From positions 1 through 40,454 of the forward strand of contig JAHJRE010000171.1 in the NCBI GenBank assembly GCA_018831055.1: a DNA stretch of 40,454 nt. Reading direction: 5' to 3'. Below are positions 16,562 to 25,962 of this stretch, one piece after another. Every line of letters starts with the position of its first letter. Position 1 is the first letter of the stretch. The stretch comes from Bacteroidota bacterium (GTDB lineage Bacteria > Bacteroidota > Bacteroidia > Bacteroidales > B18-G4). The position numbers and the translations under genes were made by a program. The notes under the pieces were generated by a model that was given only the letters and a program-made list of their open reading frames with translations, searched no databases and was not told where the DNA came from.

Positions 16562-17459
16562 CTCCAACGAGTTCATTTACATCTTTAACCCCGTATTTTT
16601 CGCAGTATTCAACAATACCGTCGATGATCCTTACGGAAACGGAGGGGTCGATGAAATTGGCGGTTCCTACTTGTATGGCTGTTGAACCTGCCAGCATGAA
16701 TTCTATGGCATCCGTGGCATCCATGATACCGCCCATGCCGACAACCGGTATTTTAACGGCTTTATAAACCTGCCATACCATCCTGAGGGCAATGGGTTTG
16801 ATGCAGGGACCGGATAAGCCTCCGGTGATGGTCGACAGGATGGGCTTGCGTTTTTCTGCGTCTATGGCCATTCCCAGGAATGTGTTCACCAGCGACACGG
16901 CATCTGCCCCCGCGTCTTCCACGATCCGGGCCATCTCATCGATGTGGGTCACGTTAGGAGATAGCTTAACAATAAGAGTCTTTTTATAGACTTTCCGGAC
17001 TTCTTCTGTTGCTTCCCTGGCCGATTTAGGATTGATGCCGAAGGCCATGCCGCCCTCCTTAACATTGGGACAGGAAATGTTCAATTCAATGGCTTCCATT
17101 CCCTCCAGATCATTCAGCTTCTCGGAAACGGCTATATAGTCTTCGATCGTACTTCCATTGACATTGGCAATGATTTGAGTGCCGGAGTCTTTGATGGCCG
17201 GGAAAATATGTTCGATGAAATGATCGATTCCCTTATTTTGTAAACCTACAGAATTCAGCATGCCGCTTGCTGTTTCAGCCATACGGGGGTAATTGTTGCC
17301 TTCCCGGTTGTGCAGAGTCAAGCCTTTCACAAAAATCCCACCCAGCCTGCTTATGTCCATGAAATCATTGAATTCCTGCCCGTATGCGTAAGTCCCGGAG
17401 GCCGTGGTAACCGGGTTCTTCAGCTTAAGATTTCCGATGTTGACATTCAGGTTTACCAT
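16554..17459 (-). CDS. pyrD: Dihydroorotate dehydrogenase B, catalytic subunit
   Basis: PyrD (class 1B) oxidises dihydroorotate to orotate in pyrimidine synthesis using FMN, and passes electrons via PyrK to NAD+. I start at 17459 (301 aa), where [17 protein letters not shown] begins as family members do; the frame extends 13 codons upstream but that part lies inside pyrK. Seen in the sequence: the N-terminal [14 protein letters not shown] loop, the base-containing Cys in [13 protein letters not shown] (typical of class 1B), FMN-contacting VKLSPN and the phosphate-binding GMGGI block near the end. It overlaps pyrK by seven bases, matching a PyrK-PyrD heterotetramer made in equal amounts. Confidence 0.96.
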   Translation of the reverse strand: MVNLNVNIGNLKLKNPVTTASGTYAYGQEFNDFMDISRLGGIFVKGLTLHNREGNNYPRMAETASGMLNSVGLQNKGIDHFIEHIFPAIKDSGTQIIANVNGSTIEDYIAVSEKLNDLEGMEAIELNISCPNVKEGGMAFGINPKSAREATEEVRKVYKKTLIVKLSPNVTHIDEMARIVEDAGADAVSLVNTFLGMAIDAEKRKPILSTITGGLSGPCIKPIALRMVWQVYKAVKIPVVGMGGIMDATDAIEFMLAGSTAIQVGTANFIDPSVSVRIIDGIVEYCEKYGVKDVNELVGVI

Positions 17460-18220
17460 AACAACTCTTTTATGTTGAATACAGGTCCGTCGGTGCATAC
17501 ACAGCGTTTGCCGGTTGTGGTATCGGTCACACAGCAGAGGCAGGCCCCGAAGCCGCAGGCCATAGTGTTCTCAAGGGAGGCCTCACACCCGGCAGCTTTC
17601 CGGCGGGCAATGGCAGCAACGGCTTTCATCATGGGATCAGGCCCGCAGGTATATATTTTCCGGTAAGGAAAACCTTCTTCCTGGAATACAGGATGGTCTG
17701 TTACCATTCCTTTAACGCCCGCTGATCCGTCTTCGGTGGTAGTCAATACGTTCCCATAGCGCCCAAATTCCTCCGTAAGGTACACATCTGCAGATGTTCG
17801 CCCTCCGATAAGGTAGGTCGCAGGGACTCCCTTTTCCTGCAATGCTTTGCCAAGGAGCAGGAAGGGAGCTATTCCGGAACCTCCTCCGACAATGAGGACC
17901 GGACCTTCGTTGCTGACCGTAAAATGATTGCCCAAAGGGTACAGGATGTTTACCGTCTCGCCCTGCCGGAGATTGCCCAGTCCGGCTGTGCCTTTACCAA
18001 TGACTTTTACAAAAAATGTAAGGGTATTGTAAATGGTATCTGCATCATATATCGAAAACGGCCGGCGCAGGAAAACACCGGGGTTTCCCGGAACCTTGAT
18101 TTCGGCGAAATTACCCGGCAGGATAGGAGGGATGCTCTCTTCCGAACGGAACTCGATCAGGAAGCTGTTGTCGCTGAGCCACCGGTGACCGGCTACTTTA
18201 AAATCCTGGACTCTTTTCAT
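17453..18220 (-). CDS. pyrK: Dihydroorotate dehydrogenase electron-transfer subunit
   Basis: PyrK carries FAD and a [2Fe-2S] cluster and lets the class 1B dehydrogenase reduce NAD+. The 255-aa product shows FAD-binding RRPFSIYD (about residues 53-60), the NAD-binding GGGSGIAPF region, and the C-terminal cluster: Cys residues in CGFGACLCC plus a later CVCTDG. It precedes pyrD with a seven-base overlap. A hairpin terminator lies between it and the DUF5606 gene upstream, so it may need its own promoter or depend on read-through. Confidence 0.96.
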   Translation of the reverse strand: MKRVQDFKVAGHRWLSDNSFLIEFRSEESIPPILPGNFAEIKVPGNPGVFLRRPFSIYDADTIYNTLTFFVKVIGKGTAGLGNLRQGETVNILYPLGNHFTVSNEGPVLIVGGGSGIAPFLLLGKALQEKGVPATYLIGGRTSADVYLTEEFGRYGNVLTTTEDGSAGVKGMVTDHPVFQEEGFPYRKIYTCGPDPMMKAVAAIARRKAAGCEASLENTMACGFGACLCCVTDTTTGKRCVCTDGPVFNIKELLW

Positions 18221-18230
18221 TCTGTTGTTT

Positions 18231-18258
18231 ACAAAAATGTCCCGCTTGTACGGGACAT
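18231..18258 (-). terminator. Hairpin terminator between DUF5606 and pyrK
   Basis: ATGTCCCG and CGGGACAT (18237-18258) form an eight-base stem with a six-base loop, followed on the minus strand by TTTTTGT. It sits directly after the DUF5606 stop and 11-38 bp before the pyrK start, a short and constrained position. Confidence 0.7.
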
Positions 18259-18261
18259 CAG

Positions 18262-18747
18262 TTATTCCTTCTTTTCCTCTTCCTTATCTTCTTCCGTTTC
18301 CTCCGCTTTTCCCGTATCACCTGCTTCGGGCTTGTCTTTTTCTTCCTCAGTACTCTCTTCTTCGGTAAAATCAAGCATTTCTTTTTCCAGGAGGAGATTA
18401 TACCAGGTCAGGACTTTCTTGATATCCGAATGATAAACCCTGTCGCGGTCGTATTCCGGAAGCACTTCCTCGAAAAAGGCGCGCACTACTTCCGTTTCGC
18501 CCTTAGGGTCGGGAGCCGGCCCACCTGCCTGCTTCTCATGGATCTTCTTCAACACCTCCTTCAAAGGGATATCATCATTCTCAATGAAAATGCTGATCTC
18601 TTCCAGCGAGCTTATCTTTTCATGCGCAAAAGCGGGAAAACGCTTGCCGTCAGTAAGGGATTCCACAATAGCACCAGTCTTGGTCTGGGAAACCAGTTTA
18701 TATAACCCCGGCTTTCCTGAAATGGCTAAGATTTCCTTTAGGTCCAT
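18262..18747 (-). CDS. DUF5606 family protein
   Basis: This 161-aa soluble protein opens with DLKEILAISGKPGLYKLVSQ, which I recognise as the Bacteroidota-specific DUF5606 start. The first ~125 residues form a compact domain with two conserved stretches (the N-terminal block above and DRVYHSDIKKVLTWYNLLLE at about 106-125). The C-terminal ~30 residues are almost entirely Glu/Lys/Asp/Thr and are likely disordered. Function is unknown. It has no membrane segment and is separated from pyrK by a terminator; upstream lies a good -7 box. Confidence 0.85.
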   Translation of the reverse strand: MDLKEILAISGKPGLYKLVSQTKTGAIVESLTDGKRFPAFAHEKISSLEEISIFIENDDIPLKEVLKKIHEKQAGGPAPDPKGETEVVRAFFEEVLPEYDRDRVYHSDIKKVLTWYNLLLEKEMLDFTEEESTEEEKDKPEAGDTGKAEETEEDKEEEKKE

Positions 18748-18761
18748 TGATGTATTTTTTG

Positions 18762-18769
18762 CAAAAATA
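18762..18769 (-). promoter_or_regulatory. Candidate -7 box for the DUF5606 gene
   Basis: On the minus strand this reads TATTTTTG, an exact TAnnTTTG match 14 bp before the start codon. No obvious -33 TTTG was found. Confidence 0.35.
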
Positions 18770-18890
18770 GGAAAAATTGTAATTAGGTTTTTATTGCCGG
18801 ATTAAATGGATAATCGAACAGTCAATCGTAATAACATGATTGTAGATACAAAATTGAAGACTTCCTGTTCTAAAAAGATACCACCCCATT

Positions 18891-20711
18891 TCACGCAAAC
18901 GTCTGTAAATCATGCAGCTTCTTGTATATACCGTTTTTATTTAACAGATCCTGGTGGTTGCCGCGCTCCACGATCTCGCCTTTTTGCAGCACGATGATCT
19001 CATCGGCAAACTTGATGGTGGAAAGCCGGTGGGCGATCACTATGGAGGTCCTGTTGCTCATTACCTTGGCCAGGGCATCCTGGACAAGCCTTTCCGATTC
19101 GGTATCCAGGGATGATGTTGCTTCGTCCATGATCAGGATCGGAGGGTTGCGCAATACGGCACGGGCAATGGAGATGCGCTGCTTCTGCCCGCCCGAAAGC
19201 TTGGTGCCCCGGTCACCGATATTGGTCTGGTAGCCTTCCGGCATCTGCACGATGAATTCATGGGCATTGGCGATCCTCGCCGCTTCAATGATATCCTCTT
19301 CACTCACATCTTTCAGGCCGAAGGCGATATTGTTGAATACCGTGTCGTTGAACAAAATGGATTCCTGCGTAACAATCCCCATCAATGCCCTCACATCACT
19401 GATGCGGTAATCCCGGAGATCTACCCCGTCGATCATAATGGAGCCTTTTACCACATCATAAAACCTGGGTAATAAATCAACCAGGGTGGATTTCCCCCCG
19501 CCCGACTGCCCGACCAAGGCAATGATCCTGCCCTTGGCCACCTCCAGGTTGATATCTTTCAGGACAAACTGTTCTTCGTAGCGGAAAGAAACATCCCTGT
19601 ATTCAATATTTCCCCTGAATTCGGTAATGGTTTTCGCATCAGGCTTTTCTTCGATCACCTCCTCGGCATCCATGATCTCGAAGATCCTTTCGGCGGAGGC
19701 TATCCCTTTCTGGATACTGTAAAACCCTGTGGCAAATGTTTTGGCCGGAGGGATGATCTGGGAAAACACCGCGATATACGTAATGAATATTTCTGCGCTG
19801 ATGCCTGATTTTTCACCCAACACAAGGTTGCCTCCAAACCATAAAACAAAAATGATCACCACCGAAGATAAAAATTCACTCAGGGGTGAAGAAAGATCCC
19901 TGCGTCGGTAAATGCCCATGGAGAGGCTGGAATAGGATTCATTCTGATCCTTAAACTTGTTATTCAGGAAACCAATGGCATTAAACGCTTTGATAATCCT
20001 CAAACCCGATATGCTTTCTTCAATGGTGGATAACATGGCAGAAAAACGGGCCTGCCCTGTCCTGGATCTTTTTCGCAATGTCCGCCCTATCCTTCCGATC
20101 ACATACCCGGTAACCGGAAGTACGATAATGACAAACAATGTCAATTGCGGGCTCATGCTCAGGAGAAAAATAAAATAAGCTATAATGGTAATGGGATCAC
20201 GGATGATCATTTCCATATAATTCATAATAGAATATTCCACTTCCTGAACATCCGTGGTGACTCTGGCTATAATGTCTCCTTTTTTCCTGGAGTTGTAAAA
20301 AGATAATGGCAGGATGAGCATTTTTGAGAAAATCTCACTCCGTATATCCTTTACTGCGCCAATCCTGACATTGGCCAGGAAATACATAGAAAAAAAACGG
20401 GCCAGATTCCTGAGAAAAAATGCTGCCAGCAAGGCTATGCAAATGAGAACCAATGCATTTGCAGGGCCCTGGGAGATGATTACCTGGCTCATGTGATAGT
20501 TCAAAAAGTCAATCAATGCATCGGAGCTGAAACTGAATTCCGGTTTATCTGTCACCAGGTTTCCCTTTTCAAACAATAATTTCAGGAAAGGGGCAAGCAT
20601 GGCAAAAGAAAACAGCGAGAACACAATGGTGAGCAGGTTGAAAAGAACATTCAGAACTGCGAAAAACCAATAGGGTTTTATGTATGCCAGGATACGGTAA
20701 TAACTCTTCAT
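18891..20711 (-). CDS. MsbA-like ABC exporter (fused permease-ATPase)
   Basis: The 606-aa half-transporter has an N-terminal membrane domain of six helices (about residues 15-330) and a C-terminal ATPase domain. ATPase motifs are all present: Walker A VGQSGGGKST, Q-loop in IVTQES, signature LSGGQKQR, Walker B ILIMDEATSSLD and the switch His in IAHRLS. It is of the MsbA/lipid A or multidrug exporter type and acts as a homodimer in the inner membrane; the substrate cannot be fixed from sequence. It starts 28 bp after the purB stop on the same strand, so read-through from purB is plausible. Confidence 0.92.
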   Translation of the reverse strand: MKSYYRILAYIKPYWFFAVLNVLFNLLTIVFSLFSFAMLAPFLKLLFEKGNLVTDKPEFSFSSDALIDFLNYHMSQVIISQGPANALVLICIALLAAFFLRNLARFFSMYFLANVRIGAVKDIRSEIFSKMLILPLSFYNSRKKGDIIARVTTDVQEVEYSIMNYMEMIIRDPITIIAYFIFLLSMSPQLTLFVIIVLPVTGYVIGRIGRTLRKRSRTGQARFSAMLSTIEESISGLRIIKAFNAIGFLNNKFKDQNESYSSLSMGIYRRRDLSSPLSEFLSSVVIIFVLWFGGNLVLGEKSGISAEIFITYIAVFSQIIPPAKTFATGFYSIQKGIASAERIFEIMDAEEVIEEKPDAKTITEFRGNIEYRDVSFRYEEQFVLKDINLEVAKGRIIALVGQSGGGKSTLVDLLPRFYDVVKGSIMIDGVDLRDYRISDVRALMGIVTQESILFNDTVFNNIAFGLKDVSEEDIIEAARIANAHEFIVQMPEGYQTNIGDRGTKLSGGQKQRISIARAVLRNPPILIMDEATSSLDTESERLVQDALAKVMSNRTSIVIAHRLSTIKFADEIIVLQKGEIVERGNHQDLLNKNGIYKKLHDLQTFA

Positions 20712-20739
20712 GCAGTGGTATTTCTTCTGTTTTCAGGAA

Positions 20740-22092
20740 TCAGATAAGATTAATGCCGGTATAGTTCTCCGGTGTAATCTTTTTCATTTCATTTTTTATG
20801 TCAGCAGGAAGTTTCAGCTTATCGATAAAGGCATGTATAGCTTCCTTTGAAATGCGTTCATTGGTGCGGGTCAGCTCCTTCAGATGTTCATAGGCATTGG
20901 GGTATCTTTCCCTTCTCAGGATGGTCTGTATCCCTTCTGCAACAACAGCCCAGTTGTCATCAAGATCTTGCTCAAGCTTCTGCTTGTTGAGAACCAGTTT
21001 GTTCAGTCCTTTGATCAACGACCTTATGGCGATGAGCATATGGGCTATGGGAACGCCAATGTTCCGGCTGATCGTTGAATCGGTTAGGTCGCGTTGCAGC
21101 CGTGATATAGGTAGCTTAGCCGAAAGAAATTCGAATAAAGCATTGGCAATGCCCAGGTTTCCCTCCGCATTTTCAAAATCAATGGGATTAACCTTGTGCG
21201 GCATGGCCGAGGAGCCTACTTCTTCCTTGCGGATGGCCTGCTTGAAGTAATCCATGGAGATGTATGTCCACATATCTTTCGAAAGGTCTATCAGGATGGT
21301 GTTGATCCTCTTCAGGTTGTCGAAAAGGGCTGCCAGATTGTCGTAATGGTCTATCTGCGTTGTGGTTTTTGAACGGCGCAGTCCCAGGGTATTGTTCACA
21401 AAATCATCGGAAAAAGCCACCCAGTCGATGGTTGGATAAGCTACGTAATGGGCATTGAGATTTCCGGTTGCACCGCCGAATTTTGCTGAAAACGGGATGG
21501 ACTGCAAAAGTTGCAACTGGTTTTTCAGCCTTTCCACAAACACCATGATCTCTTTTCCAAGCCGGGTAGGGGAGGCGGGTTGTCCATGCGTACGGGCCAG
21601 CATGGGTATATCTTTCCAGGTCTTTGCTTTTTGAGCAAGCTTCTTCTGTAACTCCAGGATCATAGGCATCAGGGTGTCATTAAAACATAACCGTGTTGCA
21701 TAAGGCACGGCAGTGTTGTTAATATCCTGGCTGGTAAGTCCAAAGTGGACAAATTCGCGGTACTCCTTTAATCCCAGCTTGTCGAAGCGTTTTTTGATGT
21801 AGTATTCAACTGCTTTCACATCATGGTTGGTTGTTGCTTCGATCTGCTTGACTTCCTCTGCGTCTTTGAAGGTAAAATCCCGGCTGATGGAGCGGAGTTC
21901 TTCAAACATGGAGGTGTCAAAATTCTTTAACTGCGGCAGGGGAAGCTTGCATAAGGCGATGAAATACTCAATCTCTACAAAAACCCTGTAATTAATAAAG
22001 GCAGCTTCCGAGAAGTAATATGCCAGTGTTTCCGTTTGTTTGCGATAGCGGCCGTCTATGGGAGAAATGGCGCTAACAGTCGACAGTTCCAT
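20740..22092 (-). CDS. purB: Adenylosuccinate lyase
   Basis: PurB cleaves SAICAR to AICAR and adenylosuccinate to AMP in purine synthesis. The 450-aa product opens with LSTVSAISPIDGRYR, the usual E. coli-type start. It has TSQDINNTA (about residues 120-128) and the fumarase/aspartase superfamily signature SSAMPHKVNPIDFENAEG (about residues 290-307), with the flexible catalytic loop serine. It has its own promoter (22115-22147) and is separated by a strong terminator from the small gene upstream. Confidence 0.97.
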   Translation of the reverse strand: MELSTVSAISPIDGRYRKQTETLAYYFSEAAFINYRVFVEIEYFIALCKLPLPQLKNFDTSMFEELRSISRDFTFKDAEEVKQIEATTNHDVKAVEYYIKKRFDKLGLKEYREFVHFGLTSQDINNTAVPYATRLCFNDTLMPMILELQKKLAQKAKTWKDIPMLARTHGQPASPTRLGKEIMVFVERLKNQLQLLQSIPFSAKFGGATGNLNAHYVAYPTIDWVAFSDDFVNNTLGLRRSKTTTQIDHYDNLAALFDNLKRINTILIDLSKDMWTYISMDYFKQAIRKEEVGSSAMPHKVNPIDFENAEGNLGIANALFEFLSAKLPISRLQRDLTDSTISRNIGVPIAHMLIAIRSLIKGLNKLVLNKQKLEQDLDDNWAVVAEGIQTILRRERYPNAYEHLKELTRTNERISKEAIHAFIDKLKLPADIKNEMKKITPENYTGINLI

Positions 22093-22114
22093 ATACCATG
22101 TGTTTTAAAGTGAC

Positions 22115-22147
22115 CAAATATAGGAAAGTTACCATAACTTTCACAAA
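22115..22147 (-). promoter_or_regulatory. Full Bacteroidota-type promoter of purB
   Basis: On the minus strand, TTTG (22147-22144), a 21-bp spacer and TATATTTG (22122-22115) give both consensus elements at the expected distance. The start codon follows 22 bp after the -7 box. This is the best promoter in the window. Confidence 0.65.
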
Positions 22148-22238
22148 ATGATAACCCGATATCATTGGCTAAAAGTATTAAAAATTACAAGCGAAGTAAA
22201 GCAATTATCACGAAATTGATTATGATTTGGCAGGAAAT

Positions 22239-22269
22239 AAAAAACCGGACCTTGTGGGTCCGGTTTTTT
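22239..22269. terminator. Strong bidirectional hairpin terminator
   Basis: AAAAAACCGGACC (22239-22251) and its exact complement (22257-22269) form a 13-bp stem with a 5-nt loop and A/T flanks on both sides. It lies just after the small unknown gene and prevents its transcript from running into purB. Confidence 0.9.
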
Positions 22270-22285
22270 GGCTTTTTCACTTTTT

Positions 22286-22474
22286 TTAACTTAAAACTTT
22301 AAATGTGTCCTTAATCAGGTCTCCGTAGATCTCTCCGAACATAAGCATACACCAGGTGTATAATGCAAGTATCTCATCTTTCTGAAGCCATTTGAATGAC
22401 TTCCTGAGTTCTTTGGAAAACAAATACTGATCGAAACTGACTTTGTCAAGGATTGTCTTCGTGTACTCTAGCAT
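22286..22474 (-). CDS. Small unknown protein
   Basis: This 62-aa frame (starting MLEYTKTILDKVSFDQYLFS) is followed 16 bp later by a strong terminator, which supports real expression. The sequence is charged and helical, with an aromatic-rich segment LALYTWCMLMFGEIYGDLIK (about residues 36-55) that is amphipathic rather than a clear membrane span. I do not recognise a family. It sits between the TonB-receptor operon and purB on the same strand, without overlap. A role in either is not shown. Confidence 0.6.
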   Translation of the reverse strand: MLEYTKTILDKVSFDQYLFSKELRKSFKWLQKDEILALYTWCMLMFGEIYGDLIKDTFKVLS

Positions 22475-22569
22475 TTCTGGTTCGATTTTTTGTTAATCCT
22501 TTGTTGAGAAACGTCAATGAACGTGAAATTGTTGCTCAATTTACAACATAATTAGACTAAAGTCAATAG

Positions 22570-23439
22570 TTATTGATAAATTGTTGATGCATAATTTGTT
22601 GAAAAGGCTGAAAAGAATCCGATGGCTCCATTGTCGATATTGCTGGAAATATTGGCAGGCGGCCCGCTGAATAACGGAGTGTTGAACTGTATCTCTGCCT
22701 GGGCCTCCCAGATAAACTTGGCGTACTCTTCCGTAATGCTTCCTGCCTGGAATGTTATGGTATCCCCGGGGTAAACCTTTTGATCTTTCCTCGATTGATC
22801 CAGGAATCCCACTCCTATGCCATTGGTGTAGCCTCCGTTATAGAAAAGATCGTCGGATACGGATTTTTCTGACAAAGAGTCTGTTACCAGGATGCCGTTT
22901 TTGTATATGTTAAAAAGGTACCATTCACGGGTGGGAGGATCCTGGTAATAACACTTTACTACGATATAGCCTTCCTTTCCCCAGTCTTCTTCCAGTTCCA
23001 GCTCTATCTCAAGGCCTGTCCTTGAAATGGGAGGACAAAAGGTTTCGGCTGTGTAGGTTCCTTCAATATCTGAATCCTGAACACTTGCAACCAGCTTGTA
23101 ATAATGGTTCTCTATGGCATAGGTTTCCTGTCGGGTAACGTAGATCCCGTCGTTTTTGCCGCTCGGGTCGAGGTCAATAACCCTGGTCATCGATGACTTA
23201 TCGCTGTTCCACTCTTCAATTTTAACCTGTGCGTTTTGTACCGGAACCGGTGGGGCATTGAAGAAATAATCTGCCGAATAAGTGAGCGATATCTGGTGTT
23301 TCATGGTGTCTGTAGTGAGATAACCATATAAGACCAGTCGTTTGTTCTGTTCATCGTTCAGGTCTATCTCAACTCTTTCCGAACATGCTGTTCCCAGGAT
23401 GACCAATGATATAAAGGCAGGTATAATAAACTTTTTCAT
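22570..23439 (-). CDS. DUF4249 outer-membrane lipoprotein
   Basis: The 289-aa product has a lipoprotein-type signal (MKKFIIPAFISLVILGTAC, Cys19 as the lipid site) followed by SERVEIDLND, the usual DUF4249 start. DUF4249 lipoproteins are encoded next to certain TonB-dependent receptors and probably act as the receptor's surface partner. The remainder is beta-rich, with many Tyr and Thr and no helical spans. It starts 19 bp after the TonB receptor stop, so both are co-transcribed. Confidence 0.85.
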   Translation of the reverse strand: MKKFIIPAFISLVILGTACSERVEIDLNDEQNKRLVLYGYLTTDTMKHQISLTYSADYFFNAPPVPVQNAQVKIEEWNSDKSSMTRVIDLDPSGKNDGIYVTRQETYAIENHYYKLVASVQDSDIEGTYTAETFCPPISRTGLEIELELEEDWGKEGYIVVKCYYQDPPTREWYLFNIYKNGILVTDSLSEKSVSDDLFYNGGYTNGIGVGFLDQSRKDQKVYPGDTITFQAGSITEEYAKFIWEAQAEIQFNTPLFSGPPANISSNIDNGAIGFFSAFSTNYASTIYQ

Positions 23440-23458
23440 GGTATTTCGTTTTTGTCGG

Positions 23459-25837
23459 TTAAAATCTGAAATTAAATGTCAATGAGGGGATGATCCCGAA
23501 GAGATATACATTCTCCACATAGGTATCGTATGCCTTGGTGGGATCGGACTGGTCGGGATCTTCCTGCGCAAAATTCAGCGACCACATATTATGCCTGTTG
23601 TAAACATTGTAGATGGAGAGATTCCAGTCGTACTGGAAACGCTGCCCTTTGTCTTTTCCCCTGAAAGTGACGGATACGTCCATTCTGTGATAGGGCTTAT
23701 ACCTGAAATCATTACGATCGGAATAAACTGGAATGACATTACCTTCTATCACTGCCCTGCCTGTCGGGATAGTGAGCGGCCGGCCCGTTTGATAGATCCA
23801 GTTGGCAGCAACGCTGAGGCGTTTGGTGATATCGTAGTTCCATACTATGGAAATATCGTTGGGCTTATCATAGGGTGCGCTGTATTTTTCCCCACGATTG
23901 ATTTCCTTAATTTCTCTGAAAGCACGGGAGTAGGTATAGCTTACCCAGCCGTTCATATATCCTTTTCCTACCTGCATTTCCAGGAGTTTTACCATGAGTT
24001 CCACTCCGTACGACCAGGATTTTCCGAACCTGAGTTCTCCTTCTATTTCCTTGTTTAGCAGGAGGCTGGCGTGATCCTTGAAATCAATGGTATTTTGCAT
24101 GTTTTTATAATAAACTTCCAGGGATGTTTCCAGAGCATTCTGCATAAAATTCCTGAAATAGCCTACCGCTACCTGGTCGGCGATCTGGGGTTTTACATTT
24201 GGACTTGCCGGGAACCATATGTCGAGCGGTGTGCCTGCCGTTGAGTTCTGGGCCAGCTGAATATACTGGTATGTCCTGGCATAGCTTGATTTAAAGGATG
24301 ATGTTTCCGTTAGTACATAGTTTAATCCAAGGCGGGGTTCCCATCCTGTATAGGTATTATAGAAATCGAGGTCTTTCATCGACTCTTCATGGTCGTAGTC
24401 GTAATTTTCATCGAAATAATATACTGTCGTTGGTCCTATATTGTTGAACATGGAAAAGCGCAGCCCATACCTTGCCGTCAGCCTGGCTCCGATCTTCTGT
24501 TCGTTGCTGATGTATACCGCGCTTTCCAGCGCCCTGGCTTTGGGCTGGTTATATTCGGTGAAGAGGCTCTCGCTTCCTGTTCCTTTGGCTTTACCCGGAT
24601 CAAAGAAATGATGGATAACGCTGGCACCTACTTTAAGGGTGTTGTTGGCGTTAAGATAATAGGTGAAGTCGGCCTTTAATCCTACATCCTCCAACTCGCT
24701 TGTCCATTCAAAGGAGTTGGGTGTGTCTTCCTCTGCTGTTCCGAGTAAATACTGGTAATTGCTGTAAATGAATGAAAAGTTGCTGAACGTTCTTTTCGAA
24801 AATAAATGATTCCATCGTATGGTCCCGGTCTGGTTTCCCAAAATCATTTTGGCAAAATCATTCTTAAAAACGTCTCTTCCGAAATATCCGGATGCGAAGA
24901 TCCTGTTGTTTTCGTCGATCACATGGTTGATCTTCGCGTTGAAGTCGTAAAAATAAAGCTTGTTATCACGTATATCTTTATTATTTGAAAAAGGCAGGAA
25001 AAGGTCAGCATAGGTCCTTCGCCCTGAGGCGATAAACGATGTCTTTTCCTTAATGATCGGGCCTTCCACGGTGAGACGGGAAGATATGAGCCCGATGCCT
25101 CCGGTTACCCCGAATTTTTTGGTGTTGCCGTCTTTCATTCTTACATCCAGGACAGAAGCCAGCCTCCCTCCGAATTGAGCCGGAATATCCCCTTTGTATA
25201 GCATTACGTCTTTTACAGCATCGTTATTGAAAACCGAGAAGAATCCCAGCAGATGGCCGGCGTTGTAGACGGTTGCTTCGTCGAGCAGTACAAGGTTCTG
25301 GTCCGGACTGCCTCCCCGGACGCTGAACCCCGTGCTACCCTCAGAAGTGAATTGTACTCCTGGCAACAACTGAATGGCCCTGATAACATCCACCTCACCG
25401 AAGAGTGAAGGTATCTCACGTATGGTCCGGGCTTCAATCTTTGCAACGCTCATTTCCGGTTTTTGCAGGATCTCACCCTTTTTTTCGGCTATGATCCTTA
25501 CTTCTTCAAGTTGTGTTTTTACCTGCTCGAGCTCAATATCTATTCTAATATCCTCCTTGAGCTCTAGGGCCCGTGACAACGGTTCGTAACCGATATAGGA
25601 ATAGGAAATATGATAATTCCCTTTGGGCAGACTAATTGAATAAAATCCGTACACATTGGTAACCGTTCCGGTACCAAGTTCCTTTATATAAATGGTTGCG
25701 CCGATGAGATCCTCTCCACTACGGGCATCTTTTATATGCCCGCTTATGGTTTTATTATCGCGGGAGACATCATCACCGGCAAGGGCCGTGAAAAACAGAA
25801 TCTGGGATAAGAAAATAAATAAAACAAATCTTTTCAT
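23459..25837 (-). CDS. TonB-dependent receptor with carboxypeptidase-like domain
   Basis: The 792-aa outer-membrane receptor has a signal peptide (about residues 1-20), then a carboxypeptidase-like regulatory domain (ISGHIKDARSGEDLIGATIY, about residues 31-50). The plug follows (DVIRAIQLLPGVQFTSEG, VRGGSPDQNLVLLDEATVY, GGRLASVLDVRMKDG), and then a long beta-barrel ending in LTFNFRF, a typical C-terminal Phe. It imports a ligand too large for porins using TonB energy. The DUF4249 lipoprotein follows by 19 bp. It lacks the SusD partner of glycan systems, so a non-glycan ligand (metal chelate, peptide) is possible. Confidence 0.93.
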   Translation of the reverse strand: MKRFVLFIFLSQILFFTALAGDDVSRDNKTISGHIKDARSGEDLIGATIYIKELGTGTVTNVYGFYSISLPKGNYHISYSYIGYEPLSRALELKEDIRIDIELEQVKTQLEEVRIIAEKKGEILQKPEMSVAKIEARTIREIPSLFGEVDVIRAIQLLPGVQFTSEGSTGFSVRGGSPDQNLVLLDEATVYNAGHLLGFFSVFNNDAVKDVMLYKGDIPAQFGGRLASVLDVRMKDGNTKKFGVTGGIGLISSRLTVEGPIIKEKTSFIASGRRTYADLFLPFSNNKDIRDNKLYFYDFNAKINHVIDENNRIFASGYFGRDVFKNDFAKMILGNQTGTIRWNHLFSKRTFSNFSFIYSNYQYLLGTAEEDTPNSFEWTSELEDVGLKADFTYYLNANNTLKVGASVIHHFFDPGKAKGTGSESLFTEYNQPKARALESAVYISNEQKIGARLTARYGLRFSMFNNIGPTTVYYFDENYDYDHEESMKDLDFYNTYTGWEPRLGLNYVLTETSSFKSSYARTYQYIQLAQNSTAGTPLDIWFPASPNVKPQIADQVAVGYFRNFMQNALETSLEVYYKNMQNTIDFKDHASLLLNKEIEGELRFGKSWSYGVELMVKLLEMQVGKGYMNGWVSYTYSRAFREIKEINRGEKYSAPYDKPNDISIVWNYDITKRLSVAANWIYQTGRPLTIPTGRAVIEGNVIPVYSDRNDFRYKPYHRMDVSVTFRGKDKGQRFQYDWNLSIYNVYNRHNMWSLNFAQEDPDQSDPTKAYDTYVENVYLFGIIPSLTFNFRF

Positions 25838-25962
25838 GGTTATAAGATTTTTTAAATAACGGGTTAATAATCTATAAACAATTTTCCGGGTAATCGTTCA
25901 TAAGAAGAACGGGGTGAGAAGTAATTTTCCTGAAACAATCCAGGATGGTACAAACAAAATGA

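Noticed and set aside
18806-18997. Small plus-strand frame after the DUF5606 promoter region
   Set aside because: Overlaps the msbA-like 3' end in antisense; composition not protein-like.
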